Shown: piece by piece, positions 37,647-47,753 of the stretch
Numbering within the stretch: position 1 is the stretch's first letter
How the letters are laid out: each line of letters opens with the position of its first letter
NCBI GenBank assembly: GCA_907163375.1
Contig: CAJQUW010005554.1
Coordinates: forward strand, 62,001-126,000
DNA from: Prostheceraeus crozeri
Lineage: Eukaryota > Platyhelminthes > Polycladida > Euryleptidae
Direction: 5' to 3'
Length of the DNA stretch: 64,000 nucleotides
Position numbers and translations under genes: made by a program
The notes under the pieces: model-generated
Seen by the model: the letters and a program-made list of their open reading frames with translations, nothing else
What the model was told of the DNA's origin: nothing
The model's database searches: none

Positions 37647-38225
37647 TCAATTACATATGTCTAACTCACGCCCAAGGCACCCATTCATCAAATTGCCTTG
37701 TAGTCGACGTATGTGTAAAGCCTCTACTGAGCGCCTAACATTTGGATGGCGTAAATTGCGTTCAACAATTCTCCAAGAGAGTGGTATGGAGGCTGATGAG
37801 CGAGAAAAGCGCATATGGTGAACATCAAACATGTGTTTAAATACTGGGGAATTCTCCACACTCAAATGTTCACTAAATCTGGAATACATAGTTCTGCAGG
37901 TTTCACCAATATATTTACGTTGGCATAAATTGCAACAAATCTCATTAACAATAAATTTTGAGAAACAGTCACCAGGTTTCGAAGCACATTTGCATGAAAT
38001 GCAGTTATCGGCACATCTACGATAACCACGTCTTGGTTGCAGGGATTGCGAAAGTGGTGGTTTGTTTCTGAAAATAATATGCACTTTTGAATCAAATCCA
38101 TTAAGCCTGAGGAGACGTCGAGATTGATTACAGAATTTATCCCCAAGATAAGGCAAAAATAGTTTAACTTTTGAGTGAAATTCGTTTGAAAAGTTCCTTG
38201 CTCTTCCAGGTCGCTCATTGATCAA
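37647..38225 (-). CDS. PLE C-terminal region with GIY-YIG endonuclease (minus copy)
   Basis: Open for 192 codons. Order: a segment with NGFDSKVHIIFRNKPPL, a Cys-rich linker (CADNCISCKCASKPGDC), then the endonuclease core CCNLCQRKYIGETCRTMY with SRFSEHLS and the downstream HHMRFS, and an end (RRLQGNLMNGCLGRELD) typical of PLE polyproteins. The RT domain lies upstream in full elements and is absent. In PLEs this nuclease nicks target DNA to prime reverse transcription. The open frame suggests a fairly recent insertion. Confidence 0.8.
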   Translation of the reverse strand: MINERPGRARNFSNEFHSKVKLFLPYLGDKFCNQSRRLLRLNGFDSKVHIIFRNKPPLSQSLQPRRGYRRCADNCISCKCASKPGDCFSKFIVNEICCNLCQRKYIGETCRTMYSRFSEHLSVENSPVFKHMFDVHHMRFSRSSASIPLSWRIVERNLRHPNVRRSVEALHIRRLQGNLMNGCLGRELDICN

Positions 38226-38231
38226 GTATCT

Positions 38232-38597
38232 GCGGATAACTGCATTTCATGCAAATGTGCTTCGAAACCTGGTGACTGTTTCTCAAAATTTATTGTTTAT
38301 GAGATTTGTTGCAATTTATGCCAACGTAAATATATTGGTGAAACCTGCAGAACTATGTATTCCAGATTTAGTGAACATTTGAGTGTGGAGAATTCCCCAG
38401 TATTTAAGCACATGTTTGATGTTCACCATATGCGCTTTTCTCGCTCATCAGCCTCCATACCACTCTCTTGGAGAATTGTTGAACGCAATTTACGCCATCC
38501 AAATGTTAGGCGCTCAGTAGAGGCTTTACACATACGTCGACTACAAGGCAATTTGATGAATGGGTGCCTTGGGCGTGAGTTAGACATATGTAATTGA
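38232..38597 (+). CDS. PLE GIY-YIG endonuclease fragment (plus copy)
   Basis: The plus-strand arm repeats the minus-copy product from CADNCISCKCASKPGDC through KYIGETCRTMYSRFSEH to the same C terminus, with at least one substitution (IVYEIC against IVNEIC). It lacks the first 70 or so residues of the minus copy and has no start codon of its own upstream, so it is a 5'-truncated copy. Confidence 0.75.
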   Translation, partial: ADNCISCKCASKPGDCFSKFIVYEICCNLCQRKYIGETCRTMYSRFSEHLSVENSPVFKHMFDVHHMRFSRSSASIPLSWRIVERNLRHPNVRRSVEALHIRRLQGNLMNGCLGRELDICN

Positions 38598-39020
38598 TAT
38601 GTTGACCTCCTGTTCTTTTTGCTCCTTTTTTTTGTTTGTTCCTGTGTTTTATCTCCCTTTTATATTGTTGCTGTTTAGTATTATTTATTTAAATTTTTTT
38701 TCATTTTTATCTTATAATTTTTTGTTTATTTATCTATTGATTTATTTATGTGTATATTTTTTCATATTTGATTAAGTTTATTTAATATGGTTTTGTAAAT
38801 ATTGTCATCGTTGTACAATGTTTTATTCAGTTCTTGCCTGTCAGCATTTTACCATTCTATTTTATCTTTCACACTGTGACAATGCCAGTGTCTTCATGTG
38901 TATTTCAGACAGTGACAATGCCAGTATCAATATCTATTCCGTATCGATTCCACACCGTGACACTCTCTGTATGACTAATGTTCTACGATCTTTTGACATG
39001 CCAGCCGTTTATTCAGAATT

Positions 39021-39061
39021 TATGCACCTGATGAAGGCTTCGGCCGAAAATTTGTGCGATA
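39021..39061 (+). ncRNA. Hammerhead ribozyme-like motif at PLE 3' end (plus copy)
   Basis: CTGATGA (39028-39034), stem GGC/GCC closed by a TTCG tetraloop (39036-39045), GAAA (39046-39049), then ATTT. TATGCAC before the core can pair with GTGCGATA after it (helix I). Helix III would be just A-A paired with U-U (the self-complementary AAUU), followed by U as the cleavage base, so activity would need two RNA copies. All invariant core bases I can check are present. PLEs are known to carry hammerhead motifs. Confidence 0.65.
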
Positions 39062-40657
39062 CTTTTAATAAAGATTTATTCGAGTTCCGCAATTTTGACT
39101 TCATTATCCACTAAACTCGATGGCTACTATCATCAATGATTCAATTCCGATAATTGCATGTCGCGTATAGTGTCTTATGTTAATGTATCTAACGTTTGTT
39201 CGTTTCAATCTAACCCATGTGCCCTTATCCTTTCCTCATTGTTCCTGTGTGCCGTTCCCTGCGTCGTTCCTATGTGCGTTTTCATGTTTACAGTTCATAT
39301 TTCTTGTGTACATGTATATATGTCACCGATCACCCTGCGCCATTTTCGTTTCGTAAACGAGATATTCAATATCTCGTGAAGAAAAGAAAAGAAAGTTAAC
39401 GGTCAGCAAAGAATCAAACGCTGAGAGAGAGTTAGAGAGAGTGAGTGAGTGAGTGAGAGAGAGATGAGATGCGAATAAATCTAATAATAAACTGACAGAA
39501 GAAAGAAATTCAGTGTGCGAATAACGTGATTGTTGATGAAAGAAAAAACGACGATAAAAAAATGATATCATGAAATCTGAATAATGGTCCATGTTAAAAA
39601 AGGAGATTAAAATTCCGTGATAAGAACGAAATGTGGTCGGGTCGAAAGCTAACGAGCAAAGATTAAAGGAAACTCTTTCAATATTCAAAAGAAAGTGGTT
39701 TTATCGTCAAGTCTCAAAAAATTTGTATAAATTAGAAACGATGAGAAATTGATACAACAACAACACATACGACATCTTCAGTAGTTGTTAGAAGAACTTC
39801 GGGATCTCGCGGTGTAACACAACTACAGAGGTAACAACAACAACTGCCTGCCAGCGAGCAACAACACAGCAGCGTATACGGCAAAACATCAGCGAGCGCG
39901 ATTGAAGATTGACGGTATAAGTGACACTGATATTTATGATAGGCCTATTATTTTGGTATAAGTGGGTCCGATCGAATTGAAGTGAATTCAACATTAAGAA
40001 GTGAACTGTAAGTGTAAAGTTTTTCTTTTATCGTTGCGCATCGTATCTACATATATACTATAGTCTTAAAAATTGATATTGTTAATTGTTGTGATTGGAA
40101 GTTGAATAATTAATTATTAGAATAATTTGTTGACACTGTCTATATTACAATTTGAACAGACAGGATTGCTGCCCTTTGCTGCAGCGTTAATTTTCCTTTT
40201 TCAAAACCAATTGTTTTTCGTGTGTACAACAATTAAGGTAATCTCCAATTTTCGTGCTTATCCTATCAAGAACTAAATTCAACAAGGCAATTAATTAATT
40301 ATCTTACTTGATAAATAACTAAATAACAGATTGAACAATGATGATTGTCTTTTCATTGTCTGCTTAATCGCTGAAATAACATTGTCCGGGGCTATAGGCC
40401 CATCGAAGTCACAATTAACACCCTTTATTCAACAATAGAATAAAGCTACCTCTGTCGACCTATCTCTCTCTTATCTCTGCGTGCAGTCAACACAACGGCC
40501 GAGAACTTTGATTTCAATTTTTGTACAAATTGATTTATCACATGTCTATCGAAAAAGTGGAATTGAGGTTTATCAAGGTCAATTTCAATTCCAATTCCAA
40601 TTCCAGTAGATTTAAATATCGTCAATTCCAATTCCAATTCCGACTTTTCCAACTCTG

Positions 40658-40665
40658 CATATAAC
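40658..40665. repeat. Right 8-bp target-site duplication of hAT element
   Basis: CATATAAC, identical to 37004-37011. Confidence 0.85.
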
Positions 40666-41740
40666 TCCGAGTCTAAATGATAGCTGAAAAATTATTTGAC
40701 CATCGTAAGTCAATGAGCGTCTAATCTAAATTTCATAGTTGTTATGTTTGCAGTAACTGTAAACGATGTATTTTATTAATTATGACTAATTAAAACAGTG
40801 ATTAATCTTCATTACTTTTAAAGAGTTGAATCAGGATGATTGATGCACCATTTCATGCACGTGACATCTACATCATTCTGATTAAAAGTTTTCATAACTG
40901 ATAAATAAGCACTTGCTATCTTCAATCATTATAGCGAAATGGTATCTTGAGTATCATACTCCGCATAACTGTGAAATAATTGCTTACTTTCAACTTGCAA
41001 AGTACACCGCGAAACTGCGTTGTCCAGGTAAGCTTCATGCTATGAATGTAATATTTCCAAATTACGACTTAGAATGAAGTGTTCAGTTTGACAAACATAT
41101 AATTAACAAACTTAGTGTGGATTTGAAATACACGGCCCAAAATGCAGTTAGCGAAAGTAAACATCGCGTTGTCTATCTACCTCAGCAATGCAGCAGGGTA
41201 AACTCTATATACAGATCATGCTAAACTCACTTGATCTGTCTCCTGCATAATATGTTTTTTGCCTTCTACATGTAGTTGATATCCAACCCATGTTTTAGTA
41301 TAATTACTTTTGATTCGAAACCGACAGTGGCCAAAATATATGTAAATATAACAAGATTCACATTTTGTCTTCAACTCGCGCCTAATTAATAGTCAGTTCA
41401 TTTTTTAACCCCTCAAGATGGTCTGTCGGATTGGCTTTTATTTATCAAATATTTTACATATTTGTAATGTTAAAAGGGTTTGACTAGACCAGTTGATTTG
41501 ATACTCTAAAGAAAGTAACGCATGCTAATCGTTAATTCATGACAGAGGAAGGGGGAATCAAGAATCACACTGTAAAGTGAGAAAAGGTTAAATTAGGATA
41601 ACAGCCGCGAAAAGAAGACCTCTCCTCATAAATTTCGATTGTTGAAAAACACGCATGTCTTCCTGAATATGTAATGGGTGATAACATTATTTCTAAAAAA
41701 AACAGTCACAACACGCCCAGCGGTTCGCGCATTAAGATAA
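40666..41740. other. No supported gene
   Basis: AT-rich sequence without open frames of note. Confidence 0.4.
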
Positions 41741-41763
41741 TTTAATTTATATTTTGTTTACAC

Positions 41764-41803
41764 GTAGCCCTTGACAAGCGCAAACGCACGAAACGTCGAG
41801 GGT
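41764..41803 (+). ncRNA. Hammerhead-like motif, PLE 3' end remnant
   Basis: CCCT can pair with AGGG (helix I) around TTGACAA, a GCG/CGC hairpin, and CGAAACGTCG. The GAA-ACGU-C block is shared with the PLE ends at 46.8 and 58.99 kb. The first core strand deviates from CUGANGA at two positions. Similar AT-rich 3' sequence follows; no protein fragment seen next to it. Confidence 0.45.
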
Positions 41804-42012
41804 GTTGTAAATGTTTCTTAAAAAATATTTTATCAGCCATTACATGTTCAAGAAGACGTGCGCTGTTTTCAACATTCGAATTTTATTGAAAAGTTAAATT
41901 AAATAAATAAAATTAGTAGCTAAATTTTTTGCTAAATTAGTTGAAATTATTTAACTTGTAGTCAAATTAGCAGGCAGCTTTTCTTAGTCTTATTTGACAC
42001 AATGATGCATTA

Positions 42013-43675
42013 TTAAGTCATAAGTCATAAGTCATAAATGTTTATTCTGAAATATACAGAAAACGCAATGCGATGGCCGCAAGGGCACTTACAAACAAGC
42101 GTTGGTAACTTGTTACATATGCATACGCAAAGTTTAGCATCAATAAAAAATACATGAGCTATATATTTACAAATACACCAAGTGATCATGATGTACATGC
42201 ACATCATATACCATCATAAACAAATTATGTGAGACCTACTCACATAATTGTAATTGTAAATTATGTGATATTTACAAATTACCAAAGTCATCATGATATA
42301 CATTATATACCATATACAAAATACGTGAGATCTATAGGGCCTATATTTACAAATTTGAAGAGTGATGATCACGACATGATAAGAGTTCATTGGATGGGAG
42401 TCCTCACAATGGAGCAAAAGAGCGTAAATGCTCAACATCTAATACAAGAATGAATGCAACAAAATCATCTATGCAAAATTTACACTTTAATGATCATGGT
42501 CACAATATGTACAAATTCACTCGGATCAATGAGATTGAGACTCTTCTTGATCTTCATTATGATGAGAATCATCTTCAATATGGAATGTAGGAATGTATCT
42601 AAATAAAATTTACCATCAGGTATAAAAAGCACTTGTCAAATAATTTTGTACGAAATCACATATTAGCAGACACAGTATGAGCAAAATTCACTTAGATCAA
42701 TTGATTTGAGTCTGTTCTTGAACATCATGAAGGTTGGAGCTTTCACTATTGAATCGTTTAATGAATTCCATATTTTGATGACGCGAAAGAAAAACAATCC
42801 ACTGAGATAGTTCGAATTAACTTTAAAGACTGGCACAATCTGACAGCTGTTACTTGATTGACCTCGAGTAATTTGAGATGAAAGGTAGGTGATAAAGAAA
42901 GAGTTGAGCGACAAGTCGAAATGATTGTAGTACATTTTATACAAGAAGTACAAGTCCAACAAAATGCGCCTATATTCTAGAGATTTTAATTTTAACAATT
43001 GTAATCTGTGAGAGTGGCTGTCATACTTGATACCAGAGCGTTTACAGACGATGCGAGTGAAGAATCTCTGAACACGCTCAATACGAAAAATGTCGCGTTT
43101 AAGGCACGGTGAAAAGATTACACTTCCATATTCCAAGAGAGGGCGAACAAAGACAACAAAGGCTTTCATTAAGATACGAGAGTTGTGGCAAACGAAAGAT
43201 TTTAGGATACAGTATGCTCTGGTATATGCGGTTGAGCTGATGCGCGCACAGTGATCACTAAATCTGAGATCTGATGAGATCAAAAAGCCTACATCTTTCA
43301 TAGTGACTGAATTTTTCAGGGATACGCTGTCGAGATGATAGTTGACGGAAGGAGCATACCGATCTCCAGCAGTAAACAGCAAGCTTTTTTGCATAGAAAT
43401 CTTCAGTTGCCACGTTTTACACCAATTATCAAATTTGAGAAGAGTATGTTTTAGGTCTGAAGATACTTGTGAAGAGGAGTTATAACTTCTGGTTGACATA
43501 AATTTCAAGTCATCAGCATAAAGGCGGGCTGAAGTCGATCCAACAAGGCAGTCAAACACGTCATTGACATAAAGAAGGAACAATACAGGTCCAAGAACAA
43601 AGCCTTGGGGCACGCCACTTGTAACAGCTACCGCGTCCGAAATGATGGTGTCCATGTATTTTATAAAAGGTTGTC
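42013..43675 (-). mobile_element. 5'-truncated LINE with open RT frame, 3' UTR and tail
   Basis: Runs on the minus strand from a 5' truncation near 43675 to a 3' tail of repeated TTATGACT-like units at about 42013-42036. It includes the RT C-terminal frame (43655-42663) and a roughly 600-bp 3' UTR. The UTR holds diverged internal repeats (ATATTTACAAAT with CATCATGATATACAT, several times between 42160 and 42380). The long open frame suggests a young copy. Confidence 0.8.
42663..43655 (-). CDS. Non-LTR reverse transcriptase, C-terminal part
   Basis: 330 codons open. RT motif B appears as SGVPQGFVLGPVLFLLYVND, motif C as ARLYADDLKF (the YADD catalytic box), then a thumb-like segment with LLKFDNWCKTWQLKI, DVGFLISSDLRFSDH, RPLLEYGSVIF and IERVQRFFTRIV. 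This order is that of Jockey/CR1-superclade LINE RTs. Endonuclease and the first RT motifs are missing because of 5' truncation. It would copy LINE RNA at the nicked target site in a full element. Confidence 0.9.
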   Translation of the reverse strand: MDTIISDAVAVTSGVPQGFVLGPVLFLLYVNDVFDCLVGSTSARLYADDLKFMSTRSYNSSSQVSSDLKHTLLKFDNWCKTWQLKISMQKSLLFTAGDRYAPSVNYHLDSVSLKNSVTMKDVGFLISSDLRFSDHCARISSTAYTRAYCILKSFVCHNSRILMKAFVVFVRPLLEYGSVIFSPCLKRDIFRIERVQRFFTRIVCKRSGIKYDSHSHRLQLLKLKSLEYRRILLDLYFLYKMYYNHFDLSLNSFFITYLSSQITRGQSSNSCQIVPVFKVNSNYLSGLFFFRVIKIWNSLNDSIVKAPTFMMFKNRLKSIDLSEFCSYCVC

Positions 43676-44872
43676 ATGCTATGGGTTGGTGATCTGGTAT
43701 AGTGGAATTTCTGGTGAATAGAAAAATTTCTTTCATGTCACAAATATCGAATGTATTTTTCACTAAATGTCGAAAGTATCTCCATAATTTCAATTGGTGC
43801 AACAAATTTGTCTCTTCGCACGTTTGGAAAGATTCTTTGCTACAATGTGACATGCAGCACTCAAAATTCCAAGTGATGGAGAACACAAACTCAGACATTT
43901 AATAAATACTGCGAACACATCCCATAGATCTGCAAAATGTTTCTCAAAACTCTTAATTGCAAATGAATTACATTGAACATCTTAATTCAACTATTTCACA
44001 TGCCTTAGCCACTTTAAGTCAATGCTCCAGAACAATCCTAATATCTTGATCTCTTTAATAATATCACAAGGTAATTTACAATCAAAATTGAGCTCCTTTT
44101 AATGATCTCCCAGCTCCCCTTGACATTTATAGCAAAGTTATTTTTTTCTGCTCATATCTCCAAATGAAAAGTGTTTACGATGCTGCAGTAACTGAATATA
44201 ATTCTGAACCGTCACAAATGGGACAGACTTCACAAAGGCAAGCTGAGATGGGCGGAGTCTAAAGAGGATTCGGGAGATCAAAATAATTCACTACAAAAGA
44301 GATACTGACCAATTAAGTAGCCAAGTGGGGCAACATTTATAAAAACGAAATGAAATTATCATGAAGCCTGACTAAATTAAATCTGCTCTATAAATAGGAA
44401 TATTGCAAGGGTGTAAAGCCAAGAGGAAACAGTTAATCAACTTTTCTAGCAGTGTTTGAAGATGAATTAATTAGTGAGATCATGATTCATCAAAATACAT
44501 GTGTATCAAAAACCTGATGACTGCATCATGAATTGATATCAAGCAACAAGTTGTACTAATTTGGTCTGTATGCACAAATTGAAATAATGGAAAGGACTCC
44601 AATAAAGATTCGCGTATTTTATTCAAAAGAAGGCGTCCGAAAAGTTTAGCAGGAACACAAAATAAAGGAATGGTTCGTCTAGCTTGCGCTTTCTCTGCTT
44701 ATTTTATATTACGAGGAAACGTAATACTTATTGTATACTCGATATAGTTTTACTGATAAAATCATGAGGAGGGAAAAAGGAAGAAAGCTATTGAAGAATG
44801 TGCAATCGAAATTATCTTGCTGTACTCACTCTGCGGACACGGTAAAAATGATTTGACATTGATCTATTTCAG
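43676..44872. other. No supported gene
   Basis: Short frames only. Presumed upstream part or 5' intron of gene B. Confidence 0.35.
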
Positions 44873-44948
44873 TTCTCCTGATGAAAAATAAAGTTGTTCC
44901 GTTTGAAATATTGCAAATTGAAGTGACTGTCAGACAAGCACGACGGTG
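44873..44948 (+). CDS. Gene B exon 1 (first one seen): basic N-terminal segment
   Basis: Acceptor GATCTATTTCAG ends at 44872; donor TG|GTAAGA follows 44948. The frame contains an ATG at 44881 (MKNKVVPFEILQIEVTVRQA, then RR) and ends in phase 2, exactly the phase the next exon needs across a 58-bp intron. The basic end (RQARR) just before the membrane helix of the next exon argues that this side is cytoplasmic. The ATG may be the true start, or the exon may continue from an unseen upstream exon, because an acceptor precedes it. Confidence 0.5.
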
Positions 44949-45006
44949 GTAAGAAAAACTATTTGCTCTTATAGAACAGATTTATTAAATGAACCCTTTC
45001 TTTCAG

Positions 45007-45128
45007 CCACCATTTAGGATATGTGTCGATGGGCATAATTGTTGGCATTGCTCTTACAATAATAATCAGTATCGTAGCTGTAGGATATTCATGTAACTTT
45101 CCAAATTTCTGTTTTCGTGGATCCTATG
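45007..45128 (+). CDS. Gene B exon 2: single transmembrane helix
   Basis: Acceptor CCCTTTCTTTCAG ends at 45006; donor TATG|GTAAGTG follows 45128. The only frame open throughout and in phase with exon 1 encodes HHLGYVS, then the hydrophobic helix MGIIVGIALTIIISIVAVGY, then SCNFPNFCFRGSY. Positive residues precede the helix and Cys residues follow it, giving a type II (N-in) orientation by the positive-inside rule. Ends in phase 1. The other frames have stops. No family recognised. Confidence 0.65.
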
Positions 45129-45429
45129 GTAAGTGCACATATGCATCATGTTTTCCATTCATTTTGTGTACTATGTAGTAAAGAATTCAACGCATTGCAT
45201 GAATCTAATTTGAATAGGAACATCAGCGCCAGCTAGTAAAATCTTTAGGGGTAATCATTAATGACGTCCGTAAAATAGTGGCACTTTCTGTTCCCTCCAC
45301 TCAAGGTCCGGATGTGTCCATCCCTCAGTGCGTCCGCATGATCACAGGAGTTTCTGCAGATTGCATTCTTTGTGTTTGTGCAATAAGCCGCTTTAATATT
45401 TAAACGAATGCAGGATTGTCAAAATATAA

Positions 45430-45443
45430 GGTCAATAATATAA

Positions 45444-45521
<78 letters not shown>
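45430..45521. repeat. (TA)n microsatellite at PLE 5' junction
   Basis: Two TA runs separated by TTTTA. The PLE coding similarity begins directly after it, so the element is truncated or inserted at this simple repeat. Confidence 0.85.
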
Positions 45522-45522
<1 letters not shown>

Positions 45523-46615
45523 CTGTACCACAAAAACCCCATTTGTGAGGTTGGATAATTTTTTTGAACAAATTGATGGTGTTTCGATGGGGTCACCCCT
45601 AGGACCAACATATGCGAATTTTTATATGAGCGAAATAGAAAAAGCAGTGTTGAAGAATCTTCCAGAAAGATGCAAGCCGATTGCGTATTATCGCTATGTC
45701 GATGACACATTTGTCATTACAGAAAATGAAAACCATCTACAGGAACTGATAGAGCAATTTAAATCAAATTCTACGCTGGAATTCACATATGAGATTGAAA
45801 AGGAGAGAACAATATCTTTTTTGGATGTTTCCATCAAGCGTAACTTTTCCTTGACTTTTTCAGTTTTTCGAAAACCAACAGCAACAAATACTTGTCTCGA
45901 CTTCAACTCCTTTACAACAAATCAGTACAAAATGTCAGTAATAAAAAGTTATGTTTACAGAGCACTACATCTCAGCTCAGATTGGCAATCTTTTCATCAA
46001 GAAATTAAAAATGTGAAACGAATTCTTACCAACAGTCACTATCCCATGAGTGCAATTGATCAACAGGTGAAAATGATTTTAAAAAAAGTACTTCAAAAAT
46101 TAAGAAAAAGGGGAAAAACAGAGATGGTGTTCTATTTTAAAGGCCAGCTTACATCAAATTACCGGATAGAAGAAAAGCGCATCCAAAAGATTATCAAGGA
46201 TAATGTGAAGGGAAAAGTTGAATCATGCGATGTCCATGTGCGAGTGTATTACAAAAATGTCAAATTGGTTAACTCAATAAAAACAAAAATGGACAGGTTT
46301 CATTCAAACAACAATGTGGTGTACCAATATGCATGTCCAGAGAGCATATGTAATAATGCTCACTACATTGGATATACCACAAATTTGTTGAATGTAAGAA
46401 TGAAGCAACACGAAAATAATGGTTCGATAAAATCTCACCACATGAAAGAACACAAACAAAAACCAAGAGACTTAACAAACAACACAAAAGTTATAGCTCG
46501 CTTTTCAAATGCTAACACCCTACAAATCGCTGAAGCAATACTAATAAAGGAAAATGCTCCAGTGCTAAATCAACACGACAAGGGATTGACAAGACACTTA
46601 AATATCATTTCTTGA
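45521..46615 (+). CDS. PLE polyprotein, RT C-terminal half plus GIY-YIG endonuclease
   Basis: An open frame of more than 360 codons after the TA repeat. RT motif B is DGVSMGSPLGPTYANFYM; motif C is YYRYVDDTFVI; a downstream block is TISFLDVSI; the FRKPTATNTCLDF segment is typical of PLE thumb regions. The C-terminal nuclease has a Cys pair (ACPESICNNA), then HYIGYTTNLLNVRMKQHE, and an end NAPVLNQHDKG. Motif A and everything before it are missing. Lies in the large intron between gene B exons 2 and 3, on the same strand. Confidence 0.9.
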
Positions 46616-46769
46616 TTTCTATTCTTTCACAACTTCAATATGTCATCAAATCCTCCTTGAAAAACTATGAACATGTAACCTACATCCAGTATTATATCTT
46701 TGAGCTTTCTGTATAGCATTTTGGTTGAGACTTTTTGAATTTCAACCACAGCTCATCATTTTGTTAATA

Positions 46770-46825
46770 TGTTAGCTTGAAAATGGTCTATGTACAGAAG
46801 ACCGAAACGTCGCCGTCAATAAAAT
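46770..46825 (+). ncRNA. Hammerhead-like motif between two PLE copies
   Basis: GGTCT (46785-46789) pairs with AGACC (46799-46803), followed by GAAACGTCG. GAA-ACGU-C gives a 2-bp self-complementary helix III with C as cleavage base. The first core strand is degenerate (CTTGAAAAT instead of CUGANGA). It separates the C-terminal end of one PLE copy from the N-terminal start of another, the position expected for a PLE terminal ribozyme. Confidence 0.5.
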
Positions 46826-47095
46826 GTAAATATTTTGCAATAAAATGGTACTCATTCATCATCATCAAAACATTGACAACAGCAGAATTACAACAATATA
46901 GAAGAACAGAAAAACTACTGAATAAATGTATCAAATTGGAAAAAGACATTCAATTTAACATCACATGTGAAGAAAACAATTTATTACCAAATTACACGAA
47001 GATCAGTAAAAAGAATCAACACAAAGAACATCACAAATTAGCAGAAAAATTTCAATCAAGCCTTGTAGGCCTTGAGATAAAAAACTTACAAACAA
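46812..47095 (+). mobile_element. N-terminal PLE coding fragment (second, tandem copy)
   Basis: The open frame reads TTAELQQYRRTEKLLNKC, IKLEKDIQFNITCEENNLLP and HHKLAEKFQSSLVGLEIKN. This pattern resembles the helical N-terminal region upstream of the RT in PLE proteins. It follows the first copy's 3' end in the same orientation and is cut off at another TA repeat. A partial head-to-tail tandem is usual for PLEs. Confidence 0.55.
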
Positions 47096-47195
47096 TATAT
47101 ATATATATATATAATAAATAAATAGAATCAAAAATGGCAATAATATAAGAAATGATTAACCCAAATCCAAAAATTTTGATTAGGGTTAATCATTT

Positions 47196-47266
<71 letters not shown>

Positions 47267-47290
47267 ATATATATAAATATATATATAGTG
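47095..47290. repeat. (TA)n tracts with an embedded 18-bp perfect hairpin
   Basis: TA runs at 47095-47112 and about 47199-47290. Between them an 18-bp perfect inverted repeat (ATAAGAAATGATTAACCC at 47145-47162; complement at 47183-47200) with a 20-bp loop opens into the right-hand TA run. Confidence 0.8.
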
Positions 47291-47721
47291 CTTCATAATT
47301 ATTTAGCACTTTTGTATCGCATTCTTGCTCAGACTTATATTAGACCTACATGTATATTCAGTAAATCCAAAACACGCAGTTGTAAAAGGATGAGCAAGTG
47401 GACCTACGCAACGATTGTAGCTTTCCATAATTCTCAAATTCTTCAATAGTCTGATTTTTTCGAAATTTTGAATTATCTTTTTTATTAGGTTCATGCATGC
47501 ATATACAATTATCATTTTTGATAAATACATGTACACACACTCAGCTACTGATCTGATCAATCATCATCTGTCTCAGTAAAGAGAATGAAGGGCAGCTATA
47601 AATAGATAAAATGTAGTAGGCCTACGACGGTGCACAGACTAAATTTGAAGACGGTACACCGCATCTATCAGAAGTTCTTGTATATAGAGGTTAATATATT
47701 ATGTATAATAATAATATTATA

Positions 47722-47753
<32 letters not shown>

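Larger units (their letters stand above)
37155..39135. mobile_element. Head-to-head pair of Penelope-like element copies inserted in the hAT
   Basis: Two 5'-truncated PLE copies face away from each other. The minus copy runs 38226 to 37155 and the plus copy about 38232 to 39135. Their arms (about 37154-38011 and 38232-39088) are near-identical inverted repeats of about 857 bp, with a 220-bp loop that belongs to the longer minus copy. Both encode a GIY-YIG endonuclease end. The whole unit is bracketed by a perfect 14-bp duplication, ATGATTCAATTCCG, at 37141-37154 and 39136-39149, so both copies came in as one insertion event. The plus copy has about 47 bp more at its 3' end. Confidence 0.85.
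37012..40657. mobile_element. hAT-type DNA transposon, non-autonomous, with nested PLE
   Basis: The ends are imperfect inverted repeats, CAGAGCTGGAAAA on the left and CAGAGTTGGAAAA on the right (other strand), flanked by identical CATATAAC octamers. The CAG start and 8-bp duplication identify a hAT element. Subterminal tracts at both ends are made of repeated AATTCC/GGAATT hexamers (37035-37136 and 40585-40650). The interior right of the nested PLE (39150-40580) holds a GA-rich stretch (39420-39470) and a splice-donor-like CTGTAAGTG near 40005, possibly a leftover 5' UTR exon of the transposase gene. No transposase-coding frame remains. Confidence 0.8.
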
